Assembly (NCBI RefSeq): GCF_015291885.1 | Contig: NZ_CP036186.1 | Span: forward strand, 1,505,001 to 1,569,000 | Reading direction: 5' to 3' | Source of the DNA: Stutzerimonas stutzeri | GTDB taxonomy: Bacteria; Pseudomonadota; Gammaproteobacteria; Pseudomonadales; Pseudomonadaceae | DNA: 64,000 nt | Part shown: one piece after another, positions 37,047 to 45,824 of the stretch | Position numbering within the stretch: position 1 is the stretch's first letter | Layout of the letters: each line of letters opens with the position of its first letter | Made by a program: the position numbers and the translations under genes | The notes under the pieces: model-generated | Databases searched by the model: none | What the model was told of the DNA's origin: nothing | What the model saw: only the letters and a program-made list of their open reading frames with translations

Positions 37047-38360
37047 GTGTTGACCCTGATTGGTCTGTTGACCATTTGCAGCCTGGTTGTGTTGTTGCTC
37101 GTCGGGCGCATGGCGCCCATTCTGCCGCTGATCCTGGTGCCCCTGGCAGGCGCATTGCTCGCTGGTTTCGGGCTGGAGGCCATTACCGGGTTCTTCACCG
37201 ATGGCCTGGGCAAGGTGATCTCCATCGCCACCATGTTCGTCTTCGCCATCACCTTCTTTGGTGTTCTGCAGGATACCGGGTTGTTCCGCCCCATTATCGG
37301 AACAATGGTGAAGCTGACTCGCGGCAATGTCGTTGCCGTTACGGTGGCCACCGCCGTGATCGGTATGTTGGCGCACCTAGATGGCGCCGGTGCGACTACT
37401 TTTCTGCTGACGATTCCGGCCTTGCTGCCGCTTTATCGACAGCTGCGCATGAGCCCTTACCTGATGTTGCTGTTGCTGGCCCTCGGTGCCGGCATCTTCA
37501 ACATGGTGCCCTGGGCGGGGCCGCTCGGCCGTGCGGCGGCGGTCACGGGTATCGAAGTCACCGAGCTGTGGCGTCCGTTGATCGCCATTCAGGGCGTCGG
37601 CGTGGTGCTGTTGGTGGCGCTGGCGGCGTTGCTGGGCTGGCGTGAGCAGCGACGCATCGCATCAGGCGTCGGTGGTGCCGATGCCGGTGTACTGGTCGAA
37701 AGCCACCACAATCTCCACGAGCCCACCGAAGAAGAGCGCGCGCTGGAGCGCCCAGGGCGACTCTGGGTCAATGGTGGGCTGTTCCTGCTGGTCTTGATCT
37801 CGCTGTTCGCCGGCGTGCTGCCGGCCGGCTACATCTTCATGATCGGGCTGTCGTTGGTGTTGCTGGTCAACTACCCCGGCGGCAAGGCCCAGATGCAACG
37901 CATCGCCGCCCATGCACCGGCTGCGCTGAGTATGGGCATGATCATTCTGGCGGCCGGCTCGATGCTGGGTATTTTCACCGGCACGGGCATGCTGACGTCC
38001 ATTGCGCAGGATCTGGTTCAGGTGTTGCCAGCCTCGATGGTGCCCAATCTGCACATCATCCTCGGCGTGTTCGGTCTGCCGATGGAGCTGATGTTGAGCA
38101 CCGATGCCTATTACTTCGGCCTGCTGCCGGTAACGCTGGAAGTGGTGGCGAACCATGGTGTCGAGCCGGCGAGCGTTGTTTATGCCATGACCATCGGCAA
38201 CATCATCGGGACGTTCATCAGCCCCTTCTCGCCAGCGCTCTGGCTTGCGCTCGGGCTGGCCGGTCTCGACCTGGGCCGGCACATCCGCTATTCGCTGTGG
38301 TGGATGTGGGGCTTTTCCCTGGTGTTGTTCTTCGTTGCCTGGGCGCTCGGCTTGTTCTGA
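37047..38360 (+). CDS. CitMHS family citrate-metal transporter
   Basis: 437-residue inner-membrane protein with about twelve helices. The start GLLTICSLVVLLLVGRMAP, the motif HLDGAGATTFLLTIPALLPLY near 110, NMVPWAGPLGRAAAV near 150, and the C-terminal FGLPMELMLSTDAYYFGLLPV are typical of the CitM/CitH transporters, which take up citrate complexed with divalent metal ions. A GAGGAG Shine-Dalgarno precedes the GTG start. No adjacent two-component regulator, so control is unknown. Confidence 0.9.
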   Translation: MLTLIGLLTICSLVVLLLVGRMAPILPLILVPLAGALLAGFGLEAITGFFTDGLGKVISIATMFVFAITFFGVLQDTGLFRPIIGTMVKLTRGNVVAVTVATAVIGMLAHLDGAGATTFLLTIPALLPLYRQLRMSPYLMLLLLALGAGIFNMVPWAGPLGRAAAVTGIEVTELWRPLIAIQGVGVVLLVALAALLGWREQRRIASGVGGADAGVLVESHHNLHEPTEEERALERPGRLWVNGGLFLLVLISLFAGVLPAGYIFMIGLSLVLLVNYPGGKAQMQRIAAHAPAALSMGMIILAAGSMLGIFTGTGMLTSIAQDLVQVLPASMVPNLHIILGVFGLPMELMLSTDAYYFGLLPVTLEVVANHGVEPASVVYAMTIGNIIGTFISPFSPALWLALGLAGLDLGRHIRYSLWWMWGFSLVLFFVAWALGLF

Positions 38361-38380
38361 AACCTGCATGATCGTGGCAG

Positions 38381-38420
38381 GCTCGGCGCGTTCGAAAACG
38401 ATCATTCGAAGGCGCCGAGC
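38381..38420. terminator. Hairpin between convergent transporter and DUF1624 genes
   Basis: Nine-pair stem GCTCGGCGC/GCGCCGAGC with a 22-base interior that holds a second inverted repeat (TTCGAA…TTCGAA). It lies between two convergent genes and may end transcription on both strands; there is no T-run. Confidence 0.5.
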
Positions 38421-38457
38421 AGGCAACCGCGCTGGCAACGGGTTGGGCAGCGCGGCT

Positions 38458-39621
38458 TTACAGATACTTGAGCCAGGTGATGTCCCGGCGGCGGGCCTTG
38501 AGTTCGGCGAACCAGCGCACCGCCGGGAACAGCACGACTGCCAGCGCCACGGTGCACAGCCACAGCGGCCAGACTGCGTCGAAGCCGAAGTGATTGCCGC
38601 GGTTCAGACCCCAGATCGCCACGGCGGCGATGTAGAGCAGCTTCAGCACGTACAGGTGCAGCAGGTAGAAGAACATCGGTGCGGCACCGAATACGGTCAG
38701 CGGTCGCAGCCAGGCGCGGCCCTGCTTGCGTTCGAAATAACGCAGAAGCAGCAGGCCGCAACCCAGCGTCAGACACAGGAACAGCAGGGACGGCGGGTAT
38801 TTGGTGACGTTGAGCAGGCTCATCAGCGTACGCAGGCCGTCCTCGCCGACGACCCAGGGCTGCTCGCCGTAGCTGTTGATCAGCCGCAGCAGAACGAAGG
38901 TGAGCAGGGCGCCTTGAGCCCAACCGCCCAGGTAGCGCTGGCGTCGCTCCGGGTCGGCATTTCGGCCGAAGCAGGGGCCGGCGGCATAGCCTAGGGCGAT
39001 CACGCCGATCCACGGCAGCAGCGGATAGGAGGTGCGCAGCCGCAGGTTTTCCGAAACCTCGAGCCAGCCGCGGTCGTGCAGGATCGCCCATGGCACGTGA
39101 AGCGCGGAGTCTGCTGCGAACTGCAGCGGATCGAGCAGGTTATGCCCGCCAATGATCACCAGCCCCAGCACGACCAGCGCAGGGCGCGGCAGCCATAGCA
39201 GTGCCGAGAGCGCGAGCATGCTCAGGCCGATGGCCCAGATCACTTGCAGATAGATCACCTGCGGCGGGAACTGGAACGTCCAGGCGAAGTTGACCAGGGT
39301 GAATTCGAGCGCCACCAGGAACAGCCCGCGTTTGAGCAGAAAGCTCGACACTGCACGGCGGTCCTGGTGCTTTTCGCCATAAAGGAAGGCCGACAGGCCG
39401 GTCAAAAAGATGAACACCGGCGCGCAGAGGTGCGCCAGGGTGCGGCTGAAGAACAGCGCCGGCTCGGTGACCGCCACATCCATCGGGTCGGGCACCTGCA
39501 TATGTAGCAGAAAGGTCTCACGGACATGGTCGAGCAGCATGAACAGGATCACCAGGCCGCGCAGTGCATCAATGGATTGCAGGCGCGCCGAGGCTGGCGA
39601 GGTCAGGTCAGGGGAGGGCAT
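38458..39621 (-). CDS. DUF1624 / heparan-alpha-glucosaminide N-acetyltransferase-like membrane protein
   Basis: 387 residues with about ten transmembrane helices. The N-terminal motif SIDALRGLVILFMLLDHVRETFL is the hallmark of the DUF1624 acyltransferase-like family (conserved RG and DH). FGAAPMFFYLLHLYVLKLL near the C-terminus is also typical. Such proteins are thought to move acyl groups across the membrane; the acceptor is unknown here. ATG at 39621 chosen over 39648 because it directly precedes the low-complexity N-terminus seen in relatives; the choice is uncertain. Confidence 0.85.
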   Translation of the reverse strand: MPSPDLTSPASARLQSIDALRGLVILFMLLDHVRETFLLHMQVPDPMDVAVTEPALFFSRTLAHLCAPVFIFLTGLSAFLYGEKHQDRRAVSSFLLKRGLFLVALEFTLVNFAWTFQFPPQVIYLQVIWAIGLSMLALSALLWLPRPALVVLGLVIIGGHNLLDPLQFAADSALHVPWAILHDRGWLEVSENLRLRTSYPLLPWIGVIALGYAAGPCFGRNADPERRQRYLGGWAQGALLTFVLLRLINSYGEQPWVVGEDGLRTLMSLLNVTKYPPSLLFLCLTLGCGLLLLRYFERKQGRAWLRPLTVFGAAPMFFYLLHLYVLKLLYIAAVAIWGLNRGNHFGFDAVWPLWLCTVALAVVLFPAVRWFAELKARRRDITWLKYL

Positions 39622-39771
39622 GGATGGCTCACAACGGGATGATCGCAATGCGGGCGCAGAAGCGCTGCGCCCGCCAGAAGGTGCGATACGTTATAACAAA
39701 GACGCCGCCTCTCCAAATGCGAATCAACCACAATGCCGCTACTGACCTGCAAACGGCAGATTGCGATCAGA

Positions 39772-40188
39772 TTATTCGCAGTTAACCATCCACGACACGC
39801 CGAAGCGGTCGGTGAGCATGCCGAAACGCTCGGCCCAGAATGTCTTCTCCAGCGGCATGACCACCGTGCCGCCCTCGGCCAGTGCAGCGAAGAGCTTTTC
39901 GCTTTCGTCCACGCTGGTCGGGTGCAGAGAAACCGAACATCCCTTGATGCCTTCGTACGGCCCGCCGCCGCAGGTGTCGCCGGGCAAGGTGTCGGAGGCC
40001 ATCAGCACGCCGTCACCCAGGTCGAGGCAGGCATGCATGATCCGCTCGCGGTACTCGGCGGGAAACTGCTCGGCATCCGGTGCCTGGGCAAATGTCATCA
40101 TCTCCAGCGTGCCGCCCAGCACATCTTTGTAGAAGGTGAACGCCTCGCGGGTGGTGCCGTCGAGGGTGAGGTAGGTGGTGATCTTCAT
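39772..40188 (-). CDS. VOC family protein (PhnB-like)
   Basis: 138 residues with the paired beta-alpha-beta units of the vicinal oxygen chelate fold: MKITTYLTLDGTTREAFTFYKDVLGG, then LPGDTCGGGPYEGIKG and FAALAEGGTVVMPLEKTFWAERFGMLTDRFGVSWMVN. This is the PhnB/3-demethylubiquinone-methyltransferase-like branch; enzymatic activity not known. An AAGGAG Shine-Dalgarno precedes 40188. It lies 16 bases downstream of the YCII gene on the same strand, a pairing often seen. Confidence 0.88.
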   Translation of the reverse strand: MKITTYLTLDGTTREAFTFYKDVLGGTLEMMTFAQAPDAEQFPAEYRERIMHACLDLGDGVLMASDTLPGDTCGGGPYEGIKGCSVSLHPTSVDESEKLFAALAEGGTVVMPLEKTFWAERFGMLTDRFGVSWMVNCE

Positions 40189-40204
40189 TGCTTGCTCCTT
40201 GCGG

Positions 40205-40624
40205 TCATTGATTGAGTTGTGCGCGCAGGCGGTCTTCCTGCTCGCGCAGTTCGGGGGTGAACTCGGCGCCGAAGTCTTCCGCTTCGAATATCTGGCGAAT
40301 CTCGATTTCCGCATCGCCGATGGCCTGTTGCGGGCAGCGCTTGATCCAGTCGACGGCCTCCTGCAGCGACGCGGTCTGGAACAGCCAGTAGCCGGCGATC
40401 AGCTCGCGGGTTTCGGCGAACGGGCCATCGGTGACGCTGCACTGGCCGCCGCTGAAACGAACCCGTGCGCCCTTGTCGCTGGGGTGCAGGCCCTCGCCGC
40501 CGAGCAGTACGCCGGCATTGGCCAGTTCTTCGTTGTAGCGGCCCATCGCCGTGAGAACGTCCTCGCTGGGCATCTCGCCAGCTTCGGTTTGCGGGGTGGC
40601 CTTGATCATCACCATGAAACGCAT
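40205..40624 (-). CDS. YCII-related (DGPF) protein
   Basis: 139 residues of the YciI-like family: MRFMVMIKATPQTEAGEMP, GEGLHPSDKGARV, and the family motif DGPFAETRELIAGYWLF. The ferredoxin-like fold is shared with muconolactone isomerase-like proteins; function unknown. These proteins often occur with VOC proteins and ECF sigma factors; here the VOC gene follows, no sigma factor is nearby. Confidence 0.9.
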   Translation of the reverse strand: MRFMVMIKATPQTEAGEMPSEDVLTAMGRYNEELANAGVLLGGEGLHPSDKGARVRFSGGQCSVTDGPFAETRELIAGYWLFQTASLQEAVDWIKRCPQQAIGDAEIEIRQIFEAEDFGAEFTPELREQEDRLRAQLNQ

Positions 40625-40743
40625 CGGTGGACTCCTTCAGTGGAATGGAAAGAGCCTAGACGGGCATACGGCAATTTCCGCCGGCTCCGATCATTGGTCG
40701 AACGGGCGCGGAAGGAATCGACAGGTCTTTGAGAATTCTTTGC

Positions 40744-41492
40744 TCAGGGCAGTGGATAGGTCAGCAGAAGCAGATGCAGGCTGTTGACCGCACCGTGCAG
40801 AAACACCGCGACCCACAGGCGGTCACCGGAGTAATGGAAGGCCAGGCCGTAGCCCAGACCTGCCAGCGTGGCGAGCCCGGCGAAACCGAAGCCGGCCGGC
40901 AGGTGCGCGGCGCCGAACACGGCAGTCGCCAGGCCGATGCCGATGGCCGCACCGAAGCGGCGGACCAGCTCGCTCTGCAGCAGGCCGCGAAAAATCAGCT
41001 CTTCGGCCAGGCAGGTGATGCCCAGGTTGACCAGCAGCCAGGGCAGGAACAGCGCCGGCCATTTCGGTTGCCAGCCCAGCACGCCAGAGGCCAGTGCCAG
41101 CAGGGGGACGAGAATCAGGCAAGCACCTGACGCAAGCAGGGGAGTCTGATCGAGCGCCAATCCATTCGTGGCTGGCCCAGCCACCAGGCCAGCAGCAGTG
41201 CCGCGACCATCGCCTTGTCCGGGCTGATGCGCAGCTGCCAGGGCAATGCCCCGCCCAGATCCTGCGGTGCTCCGAGTGGCAGCGGGGTAAAGCCTGGCAG
41301 CAGGTGCGCGGCGAGTAGCAGGGCTCCGAGCAGCGCACCAAATAGCCACAGCGGGCGGGGCAAGCGGGGCTGAGCGATAAGCCAGCCAGCGAATAGCAGA
41401 ACGGACAGCGCGCCCATCGGCTCGATCATGCCGAGGGCAAGGCCGAGCAGCAGCGTGATTGCGGGAATGCAGCAGTGCAGCGCGCGGCTCAC
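40744..41492 (-). pseudogene. CPBP family intramembrane metalloprotease, frameshifted
   Basis: Two minus-strand frames join into one membrane protein of about 249 residues. The N-terminal frame (from 41492) has four hydrophobic helices up to LLAWWLGQPRMDW. The C-terminal frame (to 40744) continues with QTPLLASGACLILVPLLALA and carries the CPBP catalytic motifs CLAEELIFRGLLQ, FGAAHLPAG and HGAVNSLHLL. The shift lies between about 41120 and 41160. Intact members cleave membrane or CAAX-like substrates. It starts 1 base after the stop of the ClpP-like gene, so the two form an operon. Could also be a sequencing slip. Confidence 0.78.
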
Positions 41493-41493
41493 G

Positions 41494-42048
41494 TTACTGC
41501 AGCCGGTAATGCGCGAGCTCCTTGGGCGTCAGTACGCGCATGCGCCTTGGCTCGATCAGCTGCATGTCGTCGGCCAAGCGCGTATTCACGCCCATGTCCC
41601 GAAAATAAATGCGTGGTGTGCGGTGTGGTCGCTGGGCAATCGACAGCGCTGACTCTCCGCTGGCGATATGCGGCCGGTGCAGGCCGACATGGCCACGCAC
41701 GGTGCGCTGTCGCCCCGCCGCCAGCAAATAGATACAGCTGCCCTGGCAGACCGCAGCGGCTGGAACCAGCGCGTCGAAACCCGTCTCGCGCAGCAGATAG
41801 CCCATGCGCATGGCTTCCGCGGCGCTACCACCAATGTTGTCGAGGATCAGCAGCTTGCGCGCATGTTTGCCAGGGTGAGCCGTGATGCCCTTGAGCAGTG
41901 CCTCGTAGTCACCGGGAGCAATCTGCTCGGTGACCCGCGCGACCAGCACCAGTCCCTGGTCTTCGTGCTCCAGCGGCAGCACTTCAACCTTGGCGTGAGC
42001 GGTGCAGGCGAACAGCGCCAGTGCGCAAAGGGTGACGAGGCGGTGCAT
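41494..42048 (-). CDS. ClpP-like periplasmic protein (COG3904-like)
   Basis: 184 residues with a cleavable signal peptide (LFACTAHA|KV). The body resembles the ClpP/crotonase fold seen in a family of predicted periplasmic proteins: LLILDNIGGSAAEAMRMGYLLRETG followed by AAVCQGSCIYLLAAGRQR, where the Ser after QG is in the position of the ClpP nucleophile, and HRPHIASGE with a candidate His. Proteolytic activity is not shown. It is immediately upstream of the broken CPBP protease gene. Confidence 0.75.
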   Translation of the reverse strand: MHRLVTLCALALFACTAHAKVEVLPLEHEDQGLVLVARVTEQIAPGDYEALLKGITAHPGKHARKLLILDNIGGSAAEAMRMGYLLRETGFDALVPAAAVCQGSCIYLLAAGRQRTVRGHVGLHRPHIASGESALSIAQRPHRTPRIYFRDMGVNTRLADDMQLIEPRRMRVLTPKELAHYRLQ

Positions 42049-42146
42049 TGGGCGGAAGGTCCTGTACTGAGAGGTGGCGAAGATACCCGCAGCGCCGGCT
42101 TTCGCCTACTGCGACCTTCGCCCCTCGCTCGGGCCTGGCTAGCGTG

Positions 42147-43397
42147 TCAGCGTGCGGCGCTTTCGGCGGACAATGCGCGAATCATCGCCGTCGTCAGATA
42201 CAGCCGCGGCGCGATGCTCGACAGCTCGATGTACTCGTCTTCCGAGTGCAGCCCGGCACCGACCACGCCCATGGTTTCCAGCACGGCCGGCTTGTCGCTG
42301 TCCGGCACGTAGGCGTAACCGGCGTCCGTGCCGAAGCGCATGGCGATCGGCTCGATACGCTGGTCGATCTCGCCGTACAGACGCTGCGCGGTCTCGGCCA
42401 GGCGCTCCGATGCGGGATTCTTCGCCAGCGGTGGGCGGCCCTTGTCGACGCGCAGCTCGACGCGTGTATCGTCGATCAGCTTATTCCCGATGATCTTCTG
42501 CGCATCGGCGAGCACGCGTTCGGTCTCGCTGATGTCGGAGTAGCGCATGTCTGCTTCGGCGGTCGCCTTGTTCGGGATGATGTTGCGCTTCTCACCGCCG
42601 GCGATCATGGTCCAGCTGACCGTGGTGCCCTTGTCCGGGTCGCCCAGGTCCTTGAGCTGCACCAGCTGGTGCGCCAGTTCCAGCACGGCGTTGCGACCGT
42701 CCTCCGGTGCGGAGCCGGCGTGGGAGGATTTGCCCTTCACCTCCAGCATCACCGCATTGATGCCATTGGTGGCGGTGGTAACCGCGTCGCTGTCCGGCGG
42801 CTCGTAGGAGAAGACGTAGTCATGCTTGCGGGCCAGCTCGGCGATGATCTTCTTCGAGCCGGCCGAGCCCATTTCCTCATCCGGGTTGAACAGCACCGTG
42901 ATCGTGCCGTACTCGTCGAACTGCTGCGCCTTGAGCAGCTCCAGCGCATGCAGAATCATCGCCACGCCACCCTTGGCATCGGCCACACCGGGGCCGTAAG
43001 CGCGCTGCTCGTCCATGCGGAACGGGCGCTCTGCGGCGGTGCCTTCGGCGAACACCGTGTCGTAATGCACCATCAGCAGGAAGTCCTTGCTGCCAGTGCC
43101 TTTGAGGGTGCCGACGATGTTGTCGCCGGCCGATGGCGTGGCCGGGCTGGTGCTGACCTGCGCACCCAGCGCCTGCAAGCGTTCGATCAGCATTTTGCTG
43201 ACCGTTGCCAGGCCCTCGGCCTGGCCGGTGCCGGTATCCACCGCCACCAGCTGTTTCACGGTTTCGATATAGGCGCTCTGTTCGGCCTTGGCCTGCTCGA
43301 GCAACTCGGCGGGTTTGATTTCGGCAGCGATGGCAGACAGTGAAGACAGGCAAAGCGCGACTGCAGCTGCAATCGGGGCGACGGCGCGTACGTGCAT
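42147..43397 (-). CDS. M20 family metallocarboxypeptidase (CPG2/ArgE type), secreted
   Basis: 416 residues with a Sec signal peptide ending SAIA|AE. Di-zinc motifs of the M20 family: MVHYDTVFAEG (His), GPGVADAKGG (bridging Asp), NPDEEMGSAGS (Glu pair), and the distal His in GAGLHSEDEYIE. The dimerisation lid with GKSSHAGSAPEDGRNAV is present. Closest in motif order to glutamate carboxypeptidase (carboxypeptidase G2), which removes C-terminal glutamate from folates and peptides in the periplasm. Exact substrate inferred. Confidence 0.9.
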   Translation of the reverse strand: MHVRAVAPIAAAVALCLSSLSAIAAEIKPAELLEQAKAEQSAYIETVKQLVAVDTGTGQAEGLATVSKMLIERLQALGAQVSTSPATPSAGDNIVGTLKGTGSKDFLLMVHYDTVFAEGTAAERPFRMDEQRAYGPGVADAKGGVAMILHALELLKAQQFDEYGTITVLFNPDEEMGSAGSKKIIAELARKHDYVFSYEPPDSDAVTTATNGINAVMLEVKGKSSHAGSAPEDGRNAVLELAHQLVQLKDLGDPDKGTTVSWTMIAGGEKRNIIPNKATAEADMRYSDISETERVLADAQKIIGNKLIDDTRVELRVDKGRPPLAKNPASERLAETAQRLYGEIDQRIEPIAMRFGTDAGYAYVPDSDKPAVLETMGVVGAGLHSEDEYIELSSIAPRLYLTTAMIRALSAESAAR

Positions 43398-43533
43398 CGG
43401 AATAACCTCTGATCGCGGGGTGATGAGCTTGAGAGCGCCGCCAAGCCCGCAACGTTCCGAAGCATCGCTGCACAGGTCGCAGCCGCGCAGAGAATGCTAA
43501 TGTCTGCCTTTTCCACTTGCCGGAGAACTCCAG

Positions 43534-43977
43534 GTGTCCCTGACCACGCCCTACGACCCGCAGAACATCTTCGCCCAGATCATTCGCGGCGATGCGCCTT
43601 GCTACAAACTCTACGAGGATGACGACGTACTGGCCTTCCTCGACCTGTTCCCGCAGTCCTTCGGCCATACGCTGGTGATTCCCAAGCGCTCGGCGGCCTG
43701 CAACATCCTCGATGTGGATACCGACGCGCTGGCCAAGGTCATGGCCGTGGTGCAGAAGCTCACCCGGGTGATCGTCGACGAGCTGCAGCCGGATGGTGTG
43801 CAGGTCGCGCAGTTCAATGGTGCGCCGGCGGGGCAGACGGTGTTCCACATCCACGTGCATATCGTGCCGCGCTACTCGGGCGAGGGGCTCGGCATCCATG
43901 CCGCCGGCAAGGCTGATCCGGCCGAGCTGGAAGAGCTTCAGGCGCGCTTGCAGCAGCGTATCGCCACGCAGGGCTGA
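43534..43977 (+). CDS. HIT family nucleotide-binding protein
   Basis: 147 residues with the histidine-triad motif QTVFHIHVHIVPRY near 103 and the N-terminal FAQIIRGDAPCYKLYEDD typical of the Hint branch. These enzymes hydrolyse adenosine 5'-phosphoramidates or related AMP conjugates. GTG start at 43534 preceded by GGAGAA. Followed after 108 bases by the ABC importer genes, probably unrelated. Confidence 0.92.
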   Translation: MSLTTPYDPQNIFAQIIRGDAPCYKLYEDDDVLAFLDLFPQSFGHTLVIPKRSAACNILDVDTDALAKVMAVVQKLTRVIVDELQPDGVQVAQFNGAPAGQTVFHIHVHIVPRYSGEGLGIHAAGKADPAELEELQARLQQRIATQG

Positions 43978-44085
43978 GCCAGACTGCGATGTCGTGGCGG
44001 GGTCAAGCTCGCTGCGACCATCGCAGCAGCCAACAGGCACCAAAGTACAATTCGTGCCCGCCTGGGGGCTTCGTACCCTGCGGGC

Positions 44086-45066
44086 ATGATGCTTTCATTG
44101 CCCTTCCTCACCCCGTTCATTCTGCGCACTCGCCGTGCGCTGTTGGCGCTTGTATTGCTGCCCCTGTGGGCACAGGCGCAGGAGCTGCCGGTGCTGACCC
44201 TCAGCGTGCTGCAGTTCGGCACGCCGCACTGGGAGCTCGAGCATCTCAAGCGTCAGGGGCTGGACCGTGCCCACGGTTTCGAGCTGAAGGTGCGACTGGT
44301 GGCCGATGTGCCGGCCTCGCGGCTGGCATTGACCAGCGGCAGCGTCGACGGCGCGGTGAGCGATCTGCTCTGGGCGCAGGCGCGTTACCAGGCCGGCACG
44401 GCCTATCGCTACGTACCCTTTTCCTCGCAGATCGGCGAAGTGCTGGTGCCCGAAGGCAGCGCCATCCGCACGCTGGCTGACCTGCGCGGCAAGCGCATCG
44501 GCGTCGCTGGCGGGCCGGACGGGCTGGGCTGGCAATTGCTGCAGCATGCCGCGGCCCAGGACGGAATCGATCTGGCCAAACAGGCGACTGTTCAATACGC
44601 TGCACCGCCCCTGCTCAGCCAGGCGCTGCGCCGCGGTCAGGTAGATGCGCTGCTGACCTTCTGGCACTTCTCCGCGCGCATGCGTGGCGAGGGTGGAGTG
44701 CAGGTGGCGTTCGGTCTTGATGATCTGCTCCGATCATTGGAGCTTGATCCGCACCTGCCGGTGCTCGGCTATCTGTTTCCCGAATCCTGGGCCGTCGAGC
44801 ATGAGGCGCTGCTGCAGCGCTTCGCCACGGCGTTGGGCCAGACCAAACACGAACTCGCCAGCGAGCCCGCGCACTGGCTGGCGCTCCGCCCGCTGATGCG
44901 TGCCGACGAGGATGGCGTGTTCGCCGCGCTGCGTGACAGTTTCCTCGCCGGCATCCCGCAGCCGCTGGATGAGCGGCGTATCGCCGACCTGCAGCGACTG
45001 CTGACCCTCACCGGTGCCGATCCGGCGAAACTGATGCCGACCGCGTCGTTCCAGAGCACGCCATGA
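44086..45066 (+). CDS. ABC transporter periplasmic substrate-binding protein (SsuA/ThiY-like)
   Basis: 326 residues with a signal peptide (LLPLWAQA|QE). The NMT1/SsuA-type fold is seen in QFGTPHWELEHLKRQGLD, SRLALTSGSVDGAVSDLLWA, and RTLADLRGKRIGVAGGPDGLGWQLL. Family members bind nitrate, sulfonates, taurine, or thiamine precursors; the ligand here is unknown. The stop overlaps the permease start as ATGA. First gene of a three-gene import operon. Confidence 0.87.
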   Translation: MMLSLPFLTPFILRTRRALLALVLLPLWAQAQELPVLTLSVLQFGTPHWELEHLKRQGLDRAHGFELKVRLVADVPASRLALTSGSVDGAVSDLLWAQARYQAGTAYRYVPFSSQIGEVLVPEGSAIRTLADLRGKRIGVAGGPDGLGWQLLQHAAAQDGIDLAKQATVQYAAPPLLSQALRRGQVDALLTFWHFSARMRGEGGVQVAFGLDDLLRSLELDPHLPVLGYLFPESWAVEHEALLQRFATALGQTKHELASEPAHWLALRPLMRADEDGVFAALRDSFLAGIPQPLDERRIADLQRLLTLTGADPAKLMPTASFQSTP

Positions 45067-45824
45067 ACGGCTCGCGCTGGGCCTGCTGGATCGCCCTGCC
45101 ATGCGCGGTGGCACTCTGGACGCTGATTGCGCTGGTCGTGCAGACGCCGCTGCTGCCCACTCCGGCCGCCGTGTTCGACACCTTCTGGCAGGCCACGCAG
45201 AGCGGTGAGCTGCCCGAGCACCTGCTGGTTACCCTGCGCCGCGTGCTGTTTGCGTTCGTGCTGGCGATGGCGCTGGGCACGCTGCTTGGCGTATGGATGG
45301 GCCGCTCGCGGCTGGCCAATGCCGTGCTCGATCCGCTGCTGGTGCTGTTTCTCAACCTGCCGGCGCTGGTCACCATCATCCTGCTCTATGTCTGGTTCGG
45401 CCTGGTGGAAGCCGCGGCGGTGCTGGCGGTGGTGATCAACAAGGTGCCGAACGTGGCCGTCACCGTGCGCGAGGGCGCCCGCAGTATCGATCCCAAGCTG
45501 GAACAGATGGCCCTGGTCTACCGCTTCACCCGCTGGCAGCGGATCAGGCATGTCTGGCTGCCGTAGCTGTTTCCCTACCTGATGGCCGCCACCCGCGGCG
45601 GCCTGGCGCTGATCTGGAAGATCGTGCTGGTGGTCGAGCTGCTCGGGCGCTCGGATGGCATCGGCTTTCAACTGCATATGGCCTTTCAGGTGTTCGACGT
45701 GGCAAGCATCCTCGCCTACAGCCTGGCGTTCATCGCCGTGGTCCAGCTGATCGAGCTGGCGCTGTTGCAGCCGCTGGAGCGTCGCGCATCGTCCTGGCGC
45801 GAAGCGGGTGTGCGGCATGCTTGA
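45063..45824 (+). pseudogene. ABC transporter permease with in-frame stop codon
   Basis: SsuC/TauC-type inner-membrane permease that would be 253 residues. The frame is interrupted by TAG at 45564-45566, within the conserved cytoplasmic EAA loop: …RIRHVWLP, stop, LFPYLMAATRGGLALIWKI. Relatives have Gln at this position, so a CAG to TAG change explains it. Frame and family similarity continue perfectly to the TGA at 45824, which overlaps the ATPase start. Either a nonsense mutation that inactivates the importer, a sequencing error, or suppressor readthrough. Six hydrophobic segments are split across the stop. Confidence 0.85.
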
